This document shows positions 1 to 42,357 of a DNA stretch of 64,000 nt, in pieces. Numbering within the stretch: position 1 is the stretch's first letter; the number at the start of each line of letters is the position of its first letter. This DNA comes from Macrosoma leucophasiata (Eukaryota; Arthropoda; Insecta; Lepidoptera; Hedylidae). Position numbers and translations under genes: made by a program. The notes beneath the pieces are model-generated. The model did not search any database. It worked only from the letters and a program-made list of their open reading frames with translations, and was not told the origin of the DNA. The stretch lies in assembly GCA_036365455.1 (NCBI GenBank), contig JAWQUS010000008.1:13251501-13315500 (forward strand), given 5' to 3'.

Positions 1-300
1 GGCACCACCGCATTACCTGATCGAGGTACCTGTCAACAAATCCAGGCTGCAGTCTCCAGAATAGCATCAAGTGTATATTGATTTTGCATTATACTTATAC
101 TCTGTACTTATACTATTCTTGACCTTATTGTGGCGAAATATATATTTTTATTATTATATTTTAAATGCTAGTATGTCAAATGGGAATGTACCACCCCCTG
201 ATTTCTGGCAACAAAGCATTACAACCTAGGCCTCAGAAGTGGCAAGTGGTAATGCATCTACATTGAGATCTCTGGTTTTTATTTAATACTACCACCTGTC
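1..300 (+). repeat. SINE-like element, family B, partial and diverged
   Basis: The window opens inside a copy of a dispersed family met about ten times here. Its consensus begins TGGTGGTAGAGCTC, continues with GGCACCACCGCATTACCT and CACAGAGGC, and ends CACTTCCATTACATAAAAAA. The start matches the GGCACCACCGCATTACCT block and 230-300 matches the CCTCAGAAGTGG to CTCTGGTTTTT block. The middle is too diverged to align. Confidence 0.55.
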
Positions 301-920
301 CTGGCGAACTTTGTTCGCATTAGCGGTATAAAAAATTGTTTACGACCTATTCTCAGACCTACCGAATATACACACAAAAAGTCATAAATCGATACAAGCT
401 GATTATAAAGTCACGTCCACGTGTCATTACAATCAGCGGGTTGAACAAGTCGATAATAATATAAAGAGTGCCGATGCCGTTGAAAATGGTTAAAGTAAAA
501 ATAAATGGAACAGGAACCTATTAGAAGAGTAAGAAAATATCATAAAATTAAAAGAAAAACATCATTACGAGCGATCTGTGGTCGGGAAGGGGGACGGCCC
601 ACGACGACCCAACGCAGTTTATCGTCGATGGGGACGGGTGTTTCTAGGGTTGTAAACCATTTATCTTAATTTCCGGAAAAACAACGAGTCCTATCGAAAA
701 ATTTTAAATGGCATAGGATATTTTAGAAGTTGTAGCAAAAAATTTGCACGCATAAAAATATTTTTAATTCGAACGGCCCACACCGGCAACATGAACCGCT
801 TCATTTTAAAAATAAAATGGTTTACGGCCAGGGCTTTAACTTTTATTGTAAGGAAGAACAGTGTTTGTCGAGTCTGCTGGTAAAATATAAAAAACGCTAA
901 AATCTAAGTTTTATACAATA
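301..920. other. No recognisable gene or repeat
   Basis: AT-rich sequence with short, broken reading frames. Nothing I can assign. Confidence 0.4.
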
Positions 921-1150
921 CTAGCTGTACCCTGCACGCGTTGCTACGTCACTAACTAAAACATGACAGTGGCGCCATCTGTCGAATTTGCCAACTCAGA
1001 AATCTTCGTGAGCTCATGCACAACAACTTTGCTAGAGATCATCACATGATCAAATGCGTAGTTTTGAGAGTTTTAGCGGGAACCTTAAAAGAGGCGTGTG
1101 GTGCTCTTATTTTATTTCATTTTCTTGGTGTATTTTTGAGTTATATTAAA
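921..1150 (-). repeat. Helitron-like non-autonomous element, 3' end
   Basis: On the minus strand this ends in GCAGGGTACAGCTAG followed by T, the CTAG-T terminus shared by many copies in this window. The opposite boundary is not clear, so the right coordinate is approximate. Confidence 0.35.
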
Positions 1151-1483
1151 TAAAGTTGGTGGCATTTTGTTTGATATAGGTTTATTACAGTGCCCGTGTA
1201 TAGTGAAATGGAATAACAGTGCCAAAACTTCATTGTAAAATGTTCTAGTAAAGTAGCTATCGCTTTACTCGAATACTGACTGTGACTCTGATTGACTTTG
1301 ACTGATAATTAACTGACTGACTGATTCTAACTTTAACGCTGCTTTTATACGAATACGAAATATCGTTTTACTTGACACTGGCAATATGCGTAATAGCAAT
1401 GACGTAACATTATTTAATAAAAAAAATGCGTAGTTTACGATTCTATACAGGACACACAGACAAACATTCATTTTTATATAATA

Positions 1484-2633
1484 GGTTGGGGAAAAAGTCT
1501 TTTCACATTATAGTATGTATGAACTTGTAATAAAATCTCTTTGGCTGTAGTATTTGTATCTGGCTGGTTTTGGTATCATTGAAAGTTAAAATTTTAAAGA
1601 ACATAATTCCAAATTCAAATTAGGCAAATGTGTGATTTTTATTTGTTTTTTGTACTGTCAAGATGCGTGTATCTAATGAAGAAATTCGATACATTTTAAA
1701 ATTTTACTACAAAAAAGGTAAAAATGTAACGCAAGCCGCGAAAAAAATTTGCGATGTTTATGGACCTAGTGCAGTCTGTGAGAGTAGCACACATTTGGTT
1801 TAAGCGTTTTCAATCCGGAAATTTTGATGTCAAAGATGCACCTCGCTCTGGGTAACAAAAAAAGCTCGATATTTGGGTACCTCACGAGCTCACTGAAAGA
1901 AACCTAATGAACCGTGTAGGTACTCATTTGTGATTCTTTATTACGACGTAATGAAACCGAATCATTTTTGAAGAAGCTGATAACTGGTGATGAAAAGTGG
2001 ATCACGTACGACAAGAACGTGCGAAAAAGGTCGTGGTCAAAGGCCGGTCAGGCTTCACAGACTGTGGCGAAACCCGGGTTAACTCGCAATAAGGTGATGT
2101 TGTGTGTGTGGTGGGATTGGAAGGGCATTATTCATTATGAGCTATTACCACCAGGCAGGACTATCGATTCTGAACTCTACTGCGAACAACTGATGAGATT
2201 AAAGCAAGAAGTTGAGAGAAAGCGGCCGGAATTGATCAACAGAAGGGGTGTGGTGTTTCCTCATGATAACGCTAGACCTCACACATCTATAGCCACTCAG
2301 CAAAAATTAAGAGAGTTTGGCTGGGAGGTGTTAATGCATCCGCCGTATAGTCCTGACCTTGCACCTTCAGATTTCCACCTGTTTCGGTCTCTTCAGAATT
2401 CTTTATGCAATGTTAGGTTAACATCACGAGAGGACTGCCAAATCCACTTGTCGCGGTATTTTGATGAGAAGTCCCAAAATGTTTATAGCAATGGGATCAT
2501 GTCCCTACCTACAAGGTGGCAAAAGGTTATCGAACAAAATGATACATACATAGTTTAGTTAAATTTAAATAAACTATATTAAAAAATGTTTTGAATTATC
2601 TTAAAAAATGCGAAGAAACTTTTTCCCCAACCT
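1484..2633 (+). mobile_element. mariner transposon, copy 1 (internally deleted)
   Basis: Bounded by inverted ends AGGTTGGGGAAAAAGT (left) and ACTTTTTCCCCAACCT (right), flanked by TA as for Tc1/mariner insertions. Two more copies lie at 37393 and 49019. Compared with them, this copy lacks about 150 bp just after 1855, in the first third of the transposase gene, and has small indels that break the frame. It is non-autonomous as it stands. Confidence 0.9.
1663..2558 (+). pseudogene. mariner transposase pseudogene, copy 1
   Basis: Encodes a DD34D mariner transposase in pieces. The ATG at 1663 opens the N-terminal helix-turn-helix region (MRVSNEEIRYILKFYYKKG). A 2-nt loss near 1776, the internal deletion near 1855 and a 4-nt insertion near 1920 break the frame. 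The rest is open from 1968 to 2558 and keeps the complete catalytic half: TGDEKW (first Asp), HDNARPH (second Asp) and YSPDLAPSDFHLF (third Asp). Exactly 34 residues separate the last two aspartates, the family hallmark. The catalytic triad is therefore better preserved here than in the other copies, but the DNA-binding part is lost. Confidence 0.88.
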
Positions 2634-3265
2634 TATATATAAGAAGAAGATTTATCGAAAATTGATAAGCCAAAATATTTTTTGAGAACTCCATCGACAA
2701 AACTGACATCATAATAATATAATGACGTTTACAAGTTTCGTAGCGTTTTTCTTACACTTAAAATTAGAACGTCGTAGACGTCATAGTCGTAGCGCAAAGC
2801 TTCGTAGTATTCTATCTCTACGCATATTTTTTTTAATATTTTGTATGAAAAAAACATCAACGAATTCTCAGATCAAAAACTCTATTATTGTGTGTAATCT
2901 ATTATGCTGTTTATTATGATGTATACGAGATGTGTAGGAATCTGTATATTGCCACAAAATAGGGTTAACTAACTTGAGGTTAGTGATAGTAGATATACGA
3001 ACATTTTGATGAAAGTGATTGACACACTGATTTGTTAATACCACTTAATACTCTGTTCATGTGTACATTTTGAGAATAAATTATAGGTCCATTACTAATG
3101 TAATACAAGCATACATAAATTGTAAACAATATAATCCATCTAACTGCAATACCGCACAGAATTGCGTTACAAATAATGTCACGTTGCAGCGCAACCTTAA
3201 AAGCTCGGAAATTGCTGTACCTATTTCCTATGACATTGTAGGGACAAGACAGGCACATAGTAAAC
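2634..3265. other. No recognisable feature
   Basis: AT-rich intergenic sequence with only short chance frames. Confidence 0.4.
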
Positions 3266-3470
3266 GGCCCGGTTAGTCCAGCGGTGTGAGACGACCGTTT
3301 GCTTCGAAGGGTCGCGGGTTCGATCCCTGCACCGGGTATATATATTTTGTATGGCCTACAGATACTTGTTTCAGGTCTGGGTCTTTGTGTATGTGTTATG
3401 TATGTACAACGGTTTATACCTAGTGTCGGGGCTGTGAGTGTAAGCGTATTTATTTATTATTTATTTTTAT
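3266..3470 (+). repeat. tRNA-derived SINE, family A, copy 1
   Basis: The head looks like a tRNA: CCCGGTTAGTCCAGCGGTG is A-box-like and GGTTCGATCCC is a B box, closed by GCACCGGG pairing with the start. The tail reads ATGGCCTACAGATACTTG, then TTTGTGTATGTGTTATGTATG and AGTGTAAGCGTATTTATT. Related copies lie at 6857 and 19521. It is a SINE, not a functional tRNA gene, because the same tail follows every copy. Confidence 0.8.
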
Positions 3471-3834
3471 GACATCAACATATAAACCGATACGGTATAC
3501 CGATGATACCTGTAACGATATTATCATACACTCTGTCTGAATTAAGGGGTTGGGCACGCATGGTATGCGGTTTAGGTACTCGCATATTCAATGAATTCAG
3601 TGTACAATACATCAATTTAAGAGTTTTAACATCTGTGCTTAAACGAAATCTGTTGTGCCAGTTGGCAATAGAAGGTGGTGGTCGGGCTTCTTTTATTTTC
3701 GGAAAATGTAAATATCCTTCGAATAATGTAGAGTAGCTTGACAGATTAATCATTGCATTGCTTATCTATACCCTTTGCTTTATATTTCAGCTTCAGAAGT
3801 TATAATGCGATTTCATTGAAATTATTACCTGTTA

Positions 3835-4140
3835 CTACGTACCTACTATAGGTAAACTAAACTTTCCGAGTTTCTCGGCTTTATTTCTCGAAGCAATAGG
3901 TAGAGTTAATGCATTCAAGCATAAGAATATATGCATGTACATCCATGATTTGCCAGTTACGTTTTTGTCCCATATGCTAGGTAAGGAGCATATAAAATTT
4001 TCGGGTAAGTTATCTAGACCGAAAGCGTTACTGCCTAGGAATCTATCGATAAATGGCATAGAATAATACTTCACTCTTAACCCGGGAATTGAACCCTATA
4101 CCCTATAACAAAAATGGTCTGCTACCACTACGTATACAAA
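3835..4140 (-). repeat. tRNA-derived SINE, family C, diverged
   Basis: On the minus strand there is a B-box-like block (complement of CCCGGGAATTGAACCC at 4080) preceded by the complement of GGTCTGCTACCACTACG. The tail resembles the better copies at 45655 and 46845. Confidence 0.5.
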
Positions 4141-4425
4141 ATATATTTTACGAATTTAATTACTAATTGCTAGATAATTTAATATATGCATGCATAGTCC
4201 CTAATTTTAAAGTAGTGAAGTACGAGACGATAAACATGCTCGGCCGGATTTTGAGCTTTAGAACAACAACAACTGCTGAACGCATCTGCGTTAATTTGAA
4301 CACCCTGCAGAGTGTATTAATAGGGGTGCAGGCAGCCGAGGTCCCATTCCAGTGGCGATCACCGCGTTAGTCGCACGTCGGCAGATTCGTTCCATCACCC
4401 GCGATACTTGGACTGGTTCACGAAA

Positions 4426-35692
<31,267 letters not shown>

Positions 35693-36303
35693 ATACATCG
35701 TAGTTTACAGCCACTATCTGTAGGAACTAATCATATTAAAAAAATGTATTTTATTTAAATCATACCAAAGATATAGTAAGCGACGGTACTTAATATTATT
35801 TTTTTCGGATAGACGGTGTTTAGTGAGTATCTTATTTATAACTTCTGTTTATAAAAGTATCTCTCGAAATAATCATCTTTTCTTATCGCGTTAGTGATGT
35901 AACACAAACCTCTCTTTGGTCTTTTAAGCTCAAGACAATGTTATCAGTATTGATAGAGAACTCTCGTAGGTATGTAATAATGTTTGTGGTCGAAATACGA
36001 TTGAAAACATTTGTATATCGGATTTTTCTATTCCATGTAAGGAATTTCTCCTTAGTTGTAATACTTAATAATTGTTACGTAAAATACGTACCTTACATAT
36101 TGTATCTTAGTCAATACAAAGATGATGTTATAATGTTATTTTTAGGTATAAGGCAATGTAATTTAGGCATGTAATGCATAAAACAATCTTACCCGAATTT
36201 TCAACTTTATAATTTTATTTTATTCTTTGCATCTCATTTATGATAACGACGTAATGCATTCCAGTAAAAATAAGACTCATCGCATGAAACTGTCCAAAAT
36301 AAA
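35693..36303 (+). other. probable 3' UTR of the fibrinogen-domain gene
   Basis: AT-rich, no coding frame of note. The first canonical AATAAA is at 36298-36303; earlier variants (ATTAAA near 35736) could also serve. Confidence 0.45.
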
Positions 36304-37392
36304 TTTGGTTTAATTATTAAAAAAATAATATTATGACCTTAGAAAAACGCACTTAACCTACTGGTGCTGGGAATTTAAGTCCCCTTCGATCTAAGAATCT
36401 CTGTACCTACTAATAAAATGAAAGTAGTTAAATAATAAAAGAATGTAAGTAGTTAAATTCAAAAATACATTTACTTTGATGGAATTATAATTTTAAAGAA
36501 CGCATCATTTAAGTATATTTCCTTGTAATAATCTGAAATCGTGAAATAATTTGTATACTACAATACCTACCTAAGTATGAATGGAATGTTATTGAATGCA
36601 GCTATTCTTTCGTATTTTTATGTAATATATAGTTCGAGAGTAGTTTCTCGTTTTCCAAATGGTCCAAATGGGCAATTTACAGTCAGCAACAAAAATAAAT
36701 GAACAGGTACATAAAATCACATAATAATATAATACCCATACGTAATTTGGCAAAGAGAAATGTAAGCTTCTCTTTTCCAAAATTAATTGAACACAACGTG
36801 GTCTACGTTGTGTTCAATCGTACGTATATTTGTGTGATTTTATTTTGTAAGAAACATATACCTAGTCTAAAATTAAATATTACAGTTACGTTTAAGTTTT
36901 ATATTTATGAAGCTATTTTCGTTGCTGACCGTACCTACATTAGAATATATTTAGTTAAACAATTTGTAGCAGTTGTATACCAATCTAATGATTGGGCATA
37001 GAATCAAGAGTTATAGTTATCGATTTCCCGTTTCTGAACCTGTATCTGTGTGATACTATTGGCAATAGTCAGTCAGTCAGAGTTGTTGTTAAGGGCAGGC
37101 CGCCAGAGACACAATACGAGACGCAATATTAATTCTTTGTTGCAAAAGGTTAGACTTAAAGCTCCCAAATTCTAATCTGCAGGCGTATTATGCAATTCGG
37201 TGATCATCAATTTGAAAGATACTAGGCTGTACATTGCTGGTTTCCTAAAATGATAGTAATCATCACATCAAGTCGTCACAGTCATAACGTCAAAGCAGCA
37301 ATGTACCGCAAAGCGACCATTAAAATGATGTAAATAGAGTTAATATCTGGGCGCAAGTGCTTTTAGCTGCGACACAGGGAATGAATTATATA
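36304..37392. other. No recognisable feature
   Basis: AT-rich intergenic DNA. Opposed frames at 36589-37001 overlap and lack coding features. Confidence 0.4.
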
Positions 37393-38682
37393 ATAGGTTG
37401 GAGAAAAAGTCTTTTCGCATTATAGTATGTATGAACTTGTAAAAAAATCTCTTTGGCTGTAGTATTTGTATCTGGCTGGTTTTGGTATCATTGAAAGTTA
37501 AAATTTTAAAGAACATAATTCCAAATTCAAATTAGGTAAATGTGTGATTTTTATTTGTTTTTCGTACTGTCAAGATGAGTGAATCTAATGAAGAAATTCG
37601 ATACATTTTAAAATTTTACTACATAAAAGGTAAAAATCCAACGCAAGCCGCGAAAAAAATTTGCGATGTTTATGGACCTAGTGCAGTGTCTGTGAGAGTA
37701 GCAAAAATTTGGTTTAAGCGTTTTCAATCCGGAAATTTTGATGTCAAAGATGCACCGCACCTCGCTCTGGTCGCCCTATTACGGATAAAATAGATGCCAT
37801 TTTTGAAAAAGTGGAGCAAGATTGACATATCAGTAGTTACGACGTAGCTGAAGAACTGAGAATTGATCACAAAACAGTTTTGGCGCATTTGAAAAAAGCT
37901 GGGTACAAAAAAAAGCTCGATATTTGGGTACCTCACGAGCTCACTGAAAGAAACCTAATGAACCGTGTACTCATTTGTGATTCTTTATTACGACGTAATG
38001 AAACCGAATCATTTTTGAAGTAGCTGATAACTGGTGATGAAAAGTGGATCACGTACGACAAGAACGTGCGAAAAAGGTCGTGGTCAAAGGCCGGTCAGGC
38101 TTCACAGACTGTGGCGAAACCCGGGTTAACTCGCAATAAGGTGATGTTGTGTGTGTGGTGGGATTGGAAGGGCATTATTCATTATGAGCTATTACCACCA
38201 GGCAGGACTATCGATTCTTAACTCTACTGCGAACAACTGATGAGATTAAAGCAAGAAGTTGAGAGAAAGCGGCCGGAATTGATCAACAGAAGGGGTGTGG
38301 TGTTTCATCATGATAACGCTAGACCTCACACATCTATAGCCACTCAGTAAAAATTAAGAGAGTTTGGCTGGGAGGTGTTAATGCATCCGCCGTATAATCC
38401 TGACCTTGCACCTTCAGATTTCCACCTGTTTCGGTCTCTTCAGAATTCTTTATGCAATGTTAGGTTAACATCACGAGAGGACTGCCAAATCCACTTGTCG
38501 CGGTATTTTGATGAGAAGTCCCAAAATTTTTATAGCAATGGGATCATGTCTCTACCTACAAGATGGCAAAAGGTTATCGAACAAAATGGTACATACATAC
38601 TTTAGTTAAATTTAAATAAACTACATTAAAAAATGTTTTGAATTATCTTAAAAAATGCGAAGAAACTTTTTCCCCAACCTGA
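37393..38682 (+). mobile_element. mariner transposon, copy 2
   Basis: Full-length (about 1.29 kb). Left end AGGTTGGAGAAAAAGTC, right end ACTTTTTCCCCAACCT inverted. Very similar to copy 3, with which it shares a 5-bp insertion and a stop. Confidence 0.92.
37575..38605 (+). pseudogene. mariner transposase pseudogene, copy 2
   Basis: The ATG at 37575 starts MSESNEEIRYILKFYYIKG. The gene is full-length but dead: an ACCGC insertion near 37757 shifts the frame, CGA has become TGA near 37823, and further stops lie at the K before LITGDEKW (TAG near 38021), at TAA near 38218 and at TAA near 38348. All three catalytic motifs remain in the DNA: TGDEKW, HDNARPH, and PDLAPSD in a YNPDLAPSD variant. Confidence 0.9.
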
Positions 38683-39134
38683 TAGGTAAAAACTCGGCAT
38701 AATCTTACACAAAAATTTATGAATTTACATAATTTGTCTAACATACAATTTATCATAAATTTAAGGGTCCGTACTTTGTGTTCGTATATTATTGTAGGTA
38801 TCTATTGATATTCATAATGAAGTAGAAAATGTACCAATGGATAAAAACCAAATAAATTCATGAAATTTGAATCACTTTTATTTCACCGAATACAAAATTA
38901 TCTGTACAATTATAATATCTACTAATATATGCATATGAATATTTATGAAAAAATATAAGATAAGTACCTATCTAATAACTAACGGTTACGATTCAGTTTG
39001 ATGCAGTCAGCATTAGGTCACTGCACATTAAATACATAGGTAAAAAACACTACCCTGTAGTATATTTTATATTCATATAGGTACTTACTACCTGCATTCA
39101 TCATAGTTTTGATTTCTATATGGTCGTGTTGTAG
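38683..39134. other. No recognisable feature
   Basis: AT-rich sequence between mariner copy 2 and a dispersed repeat. Confidence 0.4.
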
Positions 39135-39360
39135 ACTTTTTCACACTATTTGTATACTGGCCATTTTGTCGAGAAGGCGTTGGCCAGCCGGGCCCCAGCC
39201 TAGTAGCCTCCCACGGATCTGTCTTGCGGGGCTTACCGCAAGCATTTTTAGACCCTGGGCCCACTATTAAGTATTAGGACCCAGGGGTGTGAGGACCCAT
39301 CGAACCACCCAAGGTGTTCTGGCCCCGTCCGACCTTGGGCAATTGACATGGATGGTAAGT
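39135..39360 (+). repeat. GC-rich dispersed repeat, copy 2
   Basis: TTGCGGGGCTTACCGCAAGC, then GACCCTGGGCCCACTATTAAG and CCCAGGGGTGTGAGGACCC match 22030-22245 in order. It begins with TTTTCACACTATTTG, the motif of the tandem array further right. Confidence 0.5.
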
Positions 39361-39410
39361 AAAAACTGCTGCCTATGTAGATATCTACCTACTCAAAAAC
39401 TGAATACATT

Positions 39411-39575
39411 TTCACTCCTGAAACCTAGGTTGTAATAATCCTTAAAAAGCCATACATTACGGAACAAAATAATGCTGCATATTTCAATTCGGCGGAAGAT
39501 GGATGAGGTAATGCTGTAGTGCCTTCACTGATAGACTAGTGATACTGGAACTCTACCAGTGATGAGACAAATCGA
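39411..39575 (-). repeat. SINE-like family B, diverged
   Basis: Minus-strand remnants: CACTCCTGAAACCTAGG, then GAGGTAATGCTGTAGTGCC and GGAACTCTACCAGTGATG. Confidence 0.5.
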
Positions 39576-39755
39576 TGTAATAAAAAAAGGTAATAATTCT
39601 TACTATTCAATTTACTTAATCAAGGGTCGACAGTGTTGAATATTATCTACTATTTAACTAAAAATAGAATAATTCTTTATTTGTAGACTGGTTAACTGGT
39701 CTAAATGTCTGCCTGCGGAATGTTTGAAAATGTTGAAATACAATGGCAGCACAAT

Positions 39756-40540
39756 ATCAAATAATCTGACCTCACACATTGTAGAGACGATAGAAAATAC
39801 ACTGATTGATAATATTAGACCTAGTCGTCGTTATGTAATAACCTCACACTATTTTCCAAACACTATGTAGTAAGCTCACACTATTTGCCAAGTACTATAC
39901 TGTATACTGTATAGTAAGGTCACACTCTCACACTATTTGTGAGGTAATATAATTATCTCACATTATTTTCTCGGTAGGTGGGACTATATAATTACATTAT
40001 TTAATAAGCACTCGTACTATGTAAATGTACTTTACTGGTGGTAGAGCTCCAGTGACGGAGCTCACGGGCGTAGGCACCACCGCATAATCTAATATACTTG
40101 CTGTTAAATGGTAGTGTTCAGCACTATCGTGTTCCGGTCAGGTGGTTATGTACGGCCAGGTAATTTCCGGCACAGAGGCTTAACACCTTAGGCCTTAGGA
40201 GTGGTAACTGCATTTTGACCTTGATCTTTGTTTGGGTGCCCATACGCTGCTTAACATCAATGTGAATTAATATCAATGTGAACTACATGCTTGTTTGTCA
40301 CTTCCATTAGGTACATAAAAAACACTATTAGCACGAGACTATGTACCTAGTAATCTCACACTATTTGCCAAGGATTATATAGTTATCTAACACGATTTGC
40401 CAGGGACTATGTCGTAATTTCACACTATTTGCCAGGGACTATGTCGCAATTTCACACTATTTGCAAGGGACTATGTCGTAATTTCACACTATTTGACAGG
40501 AGGGGGCTTCTTAGAAATGTCAAACTATTTTCCAGGTATA
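39756..40540. repeat. diverged 32-bp tandem array, interrupted by a SINE
   Basis: Units such as ACTATGTCGTAATTTCACAC then TATTTGCCAGGG repeat at exactly 32-bp steps at 40406, 40438 and 40470. Older units (TCACACTATTTGCCAAG) are at 39770-39990 and 40340-40400. A family B SINE (40031-40322) splits the array. Confidence 0.8.
40031..40322 (+). repeat. SINE-like element, family B, inside the 32-bp array
   Basis: ACTGGTGGTAGAGCTCCAGTG to TCACTTCCATTAGGTACATAAAAAA, with most family blocks and a short internal duplication of the TCAATGTGAA segment. Confidence 0.75.
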
Positions 40541-40772
40541 CCTAATAGAATAAATAAAATTTAGGTAGGTACAGAAACGTAAAAGAATGTATTTTGAACT
40601 TTCGTGTTGAGTACGTTCTTATTCGTAAGCCGTGTATTTAATAGTAATGAATATACCTACAAACAGGCGACATGGTTTACGACCGTTTTTAAAAACATGC
40701 CATTTTTATTGCCCTATTATTTAGATTGCTGTATTTGAATTCTCTTCCAAAGTTTGACAGTAAAACAATTAA

Positions 40773-41160
40773 TTATTCGATATCATCCTCAAAACCATCC
40801 GATAATGTTTTATAACTCAAAAATGGCATCAATTTTCGTTGTGTATCCATAGTTATATTATATTTTTCAATTCGTAGTTTTTTATTTTTAATATCTCCAT
40901 ATAAATTTAATTTCAGCCTTTGATACCTGCCGTCAGCCATGAAATCTCTTATATCATATACGTTTCCCTCTAGCTCCGTAAGTTTCTCATCTATATCCAG
41001 TTCTTTAAATACCAATCTCGAATATTTTGGGGTTGTTAATGTACCAATCCTTGTTTTGTTCAGCCACTTGAACAGTAAATATGACTTTGTTGCCTTGAAT
41101 AATCCGGTTAAATTATCCATAGTAATGCCACGTAGAATGTCAACATTGTTACTAATCCAA
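40773..41160 (-). CDS. exon 2 of the unidentified gene
   Basis: 388 nt with clear acceptor TTTTTACAG just upstream and a TAA-class stop at the low end. Balanced amino-acid composition and the downstream polyadenylation signal set it apart from chance frames. Confidence 0.6.
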
Positions 41161-41290
41161 CTGTAAAAATAAATAATCTTCTTACACATTGAGTTTCAAA
41201 TAGTTTTATATAATTTTACTACTTAAAATATGTACCTATCATATAATTTAATTACCCTCTAACCATATTGCCATACCCATTGGGTTTCAT
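40773..41290 (-). CDS. unidentified two-exon gene, ~140 residues
   Basis: Model: complement of join 40773-41160 and 41256-41290. Exon 1 starts MKPNGYGNMVR. The donor GTAATT and acceptor TTATTTTTACAG bound a 95-bp intron, and phase 2 joins cleanly to GWISNNVDILRG. The protein continues ITMDNLTGLFKATKSYLLFK, then WLNKTRIGTLTTPKYSRLVF, ELDIDEKLTELEGNVYDIRD and an acidic end SDGFEDDIE. There is no signal peptide or membrane segment. An AATAAA lies 63 bases past the stop (40705-40710, minus strand), which supports a real 3' end. More 5' exons are possible, since a splice-acceptor-like TTATCTAAG precedes the ATG. I do not recognise the family. Confidence 0.5.
41256..41290 (-). CDS. exon 1 of the unidentified gene (proposed)
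   Basis: 35 nt encoding 11 residues plus two bases. Supported only by its donor, phase and the NGYGNMVRGWISNN continuity. Confidence 0.4.
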
Positions 41291-41559
41291 GATGCACTTA
41301 GATAATTATTATTATCACCTGTACTTGACATGATTTATGCAATAAATGAATTGAATTGAATTGAGTGCCGAAACACGGGCCCGTGTAAGATGCGGTAGGC
41401 CGGCCGCGCGGGCCCGTGTATTTGGCGTAATACTATAAATGATAACATAATACTATAAATGACATCTAAAATATAACATTTCCGCTGGAATAAAAAATAT
41501 ACCCCCCCGGTGCATTTGATTAAAATAATTGGCATTGAATGTGTAATATACCTACATCT
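41291..41559. other. Upstream region of the unidentified gene
   Basis: Holds GC-rich near-palindromes (ACGGGCCCGTGTA twice, GGCCGGCCGCGC at 41399) and a run AATGAATTGAATTGAATTGA. The origin is unclear. Confidence 0.3.
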
Positions 41560-41752
41560 ATAAATTACGTGTCAGTGTTTGTCCGCGATGGACTCCTAAA
41601 CTACTTAAAAAACCGATGTTAATCGAACTTGCACACCGTGTGCAGTTTGATCCAACTTACTAGATAGGATAGCGTACATCTCAATTTATAGTTGCAATAT
41701 TATGTAAGTACCTAAATTGCACCCGTGCGAAGCCGGTGCGGTCTGCTAGTAT
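41560..41752 (+). repeat. Helitron-like element
   Basis: TGTTTGTCCGCGATGGACTC and CTAAACTACTTAAAAAACCG, ending GTGCGAAGCCGGTGCGGTCT then GCTAG before T. Confidence 0.5.
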
Positions 41753-41848
41753 AGGTATATAAAGTAGTCGCATGAATCAGTCAACCTTTGAATGAGTCAC
41801 AGTCACAAATTTAGATATAGGCGGCTTTTGAAAAAAAAAAACTAAGTA

Positions 41849-41925
41849 CAGTAGAGCGTCGATTATCCGAACTAATTGGAGGTGTTCGGAAAACCGGTAT
41901 TTTCGGATAATCGAACTATGTACAT
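41849..41925. repeat. pogo/Tigger-like short inverted repeat
   Basis: CAGTAGAGCGTCGATTATCCG pairs with CGGATAATCGAAC 40 bp further on. Such ends mark pogo-group MITEs; the right end is incomplete. Confidence 0.45.
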
Positions 41926-42002
41926 ATATTGATTCAAATTTACGTACAGGTAAATGATAACCATATTTTTACATTTATGAATATTTTTAATGACAAATAG
42001 GA

Positions 42003-42245
42003 AATATAAGCTAGACTGGTTTGATGGTTGCAGAGGCCCAGGAAGACCAAGGCTGACCTACCATGACCAAATAGGTCGAGTTCTGTCTGATGGTGGTGTC
42101 AAAAGTCTTAGGAATCGGCGTGCATGTATGAAGAGAATGATGAAGGTAGACGAGGCACGAGAGGTTTGTCAGAACCGGGATGTCTGGCGCTCTACACTCT
42201 CTGCCTACCCCGTTAGGGACCTGGCGTGAAGATACATACATACAT
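42003..42245 (+). pseudogene. RTE-like LINE 3' end with ORF2 C-terminus
   Basis: Plus strand encodes GCRGPGRPRLTYHDQIGRVL, then [20 protein letters not shown] and WRSTLSAYPVRDLA, then a stop and GATACATACATACATAC. Same family as 20861, 5'-truncated. Confidence 0.8.
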
Positions 42246-42357
42246 ACTGGTTATCCTGAGGTCGCAGGTTCGATTCCTGCCCGAAGCCAAATTTTTCTTT
42301 CTGTTTTTTTCTTTAATTTATAAAGTTCACTCGCATGTGTTATTGCGAAAAATGAAT
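42246..42357 (+). repeat. right half of the tRNA-core inverted-repeat element
   Basis: Begins in the tRNA-like core (GGTTATCCTGAGGTCGCAGG, then TTCGATTCCTGCCCGAAG) and continues through the right arm to ACTCGCATGTGTTATTGCGA, the mirror of the left arm at 5733. It abuts the RTE tail. Confidence 0.65.

Noticed and set aside
3266..3340. Apparent tRNA gene
   Set aside because: Part of SINE family A; two further copies have the same downstream tail.
39756..40540. CRISPR-like array
   Set aside because: Repeats are contiguous 32-bp tandem units without unique spacers, in a eukaryotic genome.
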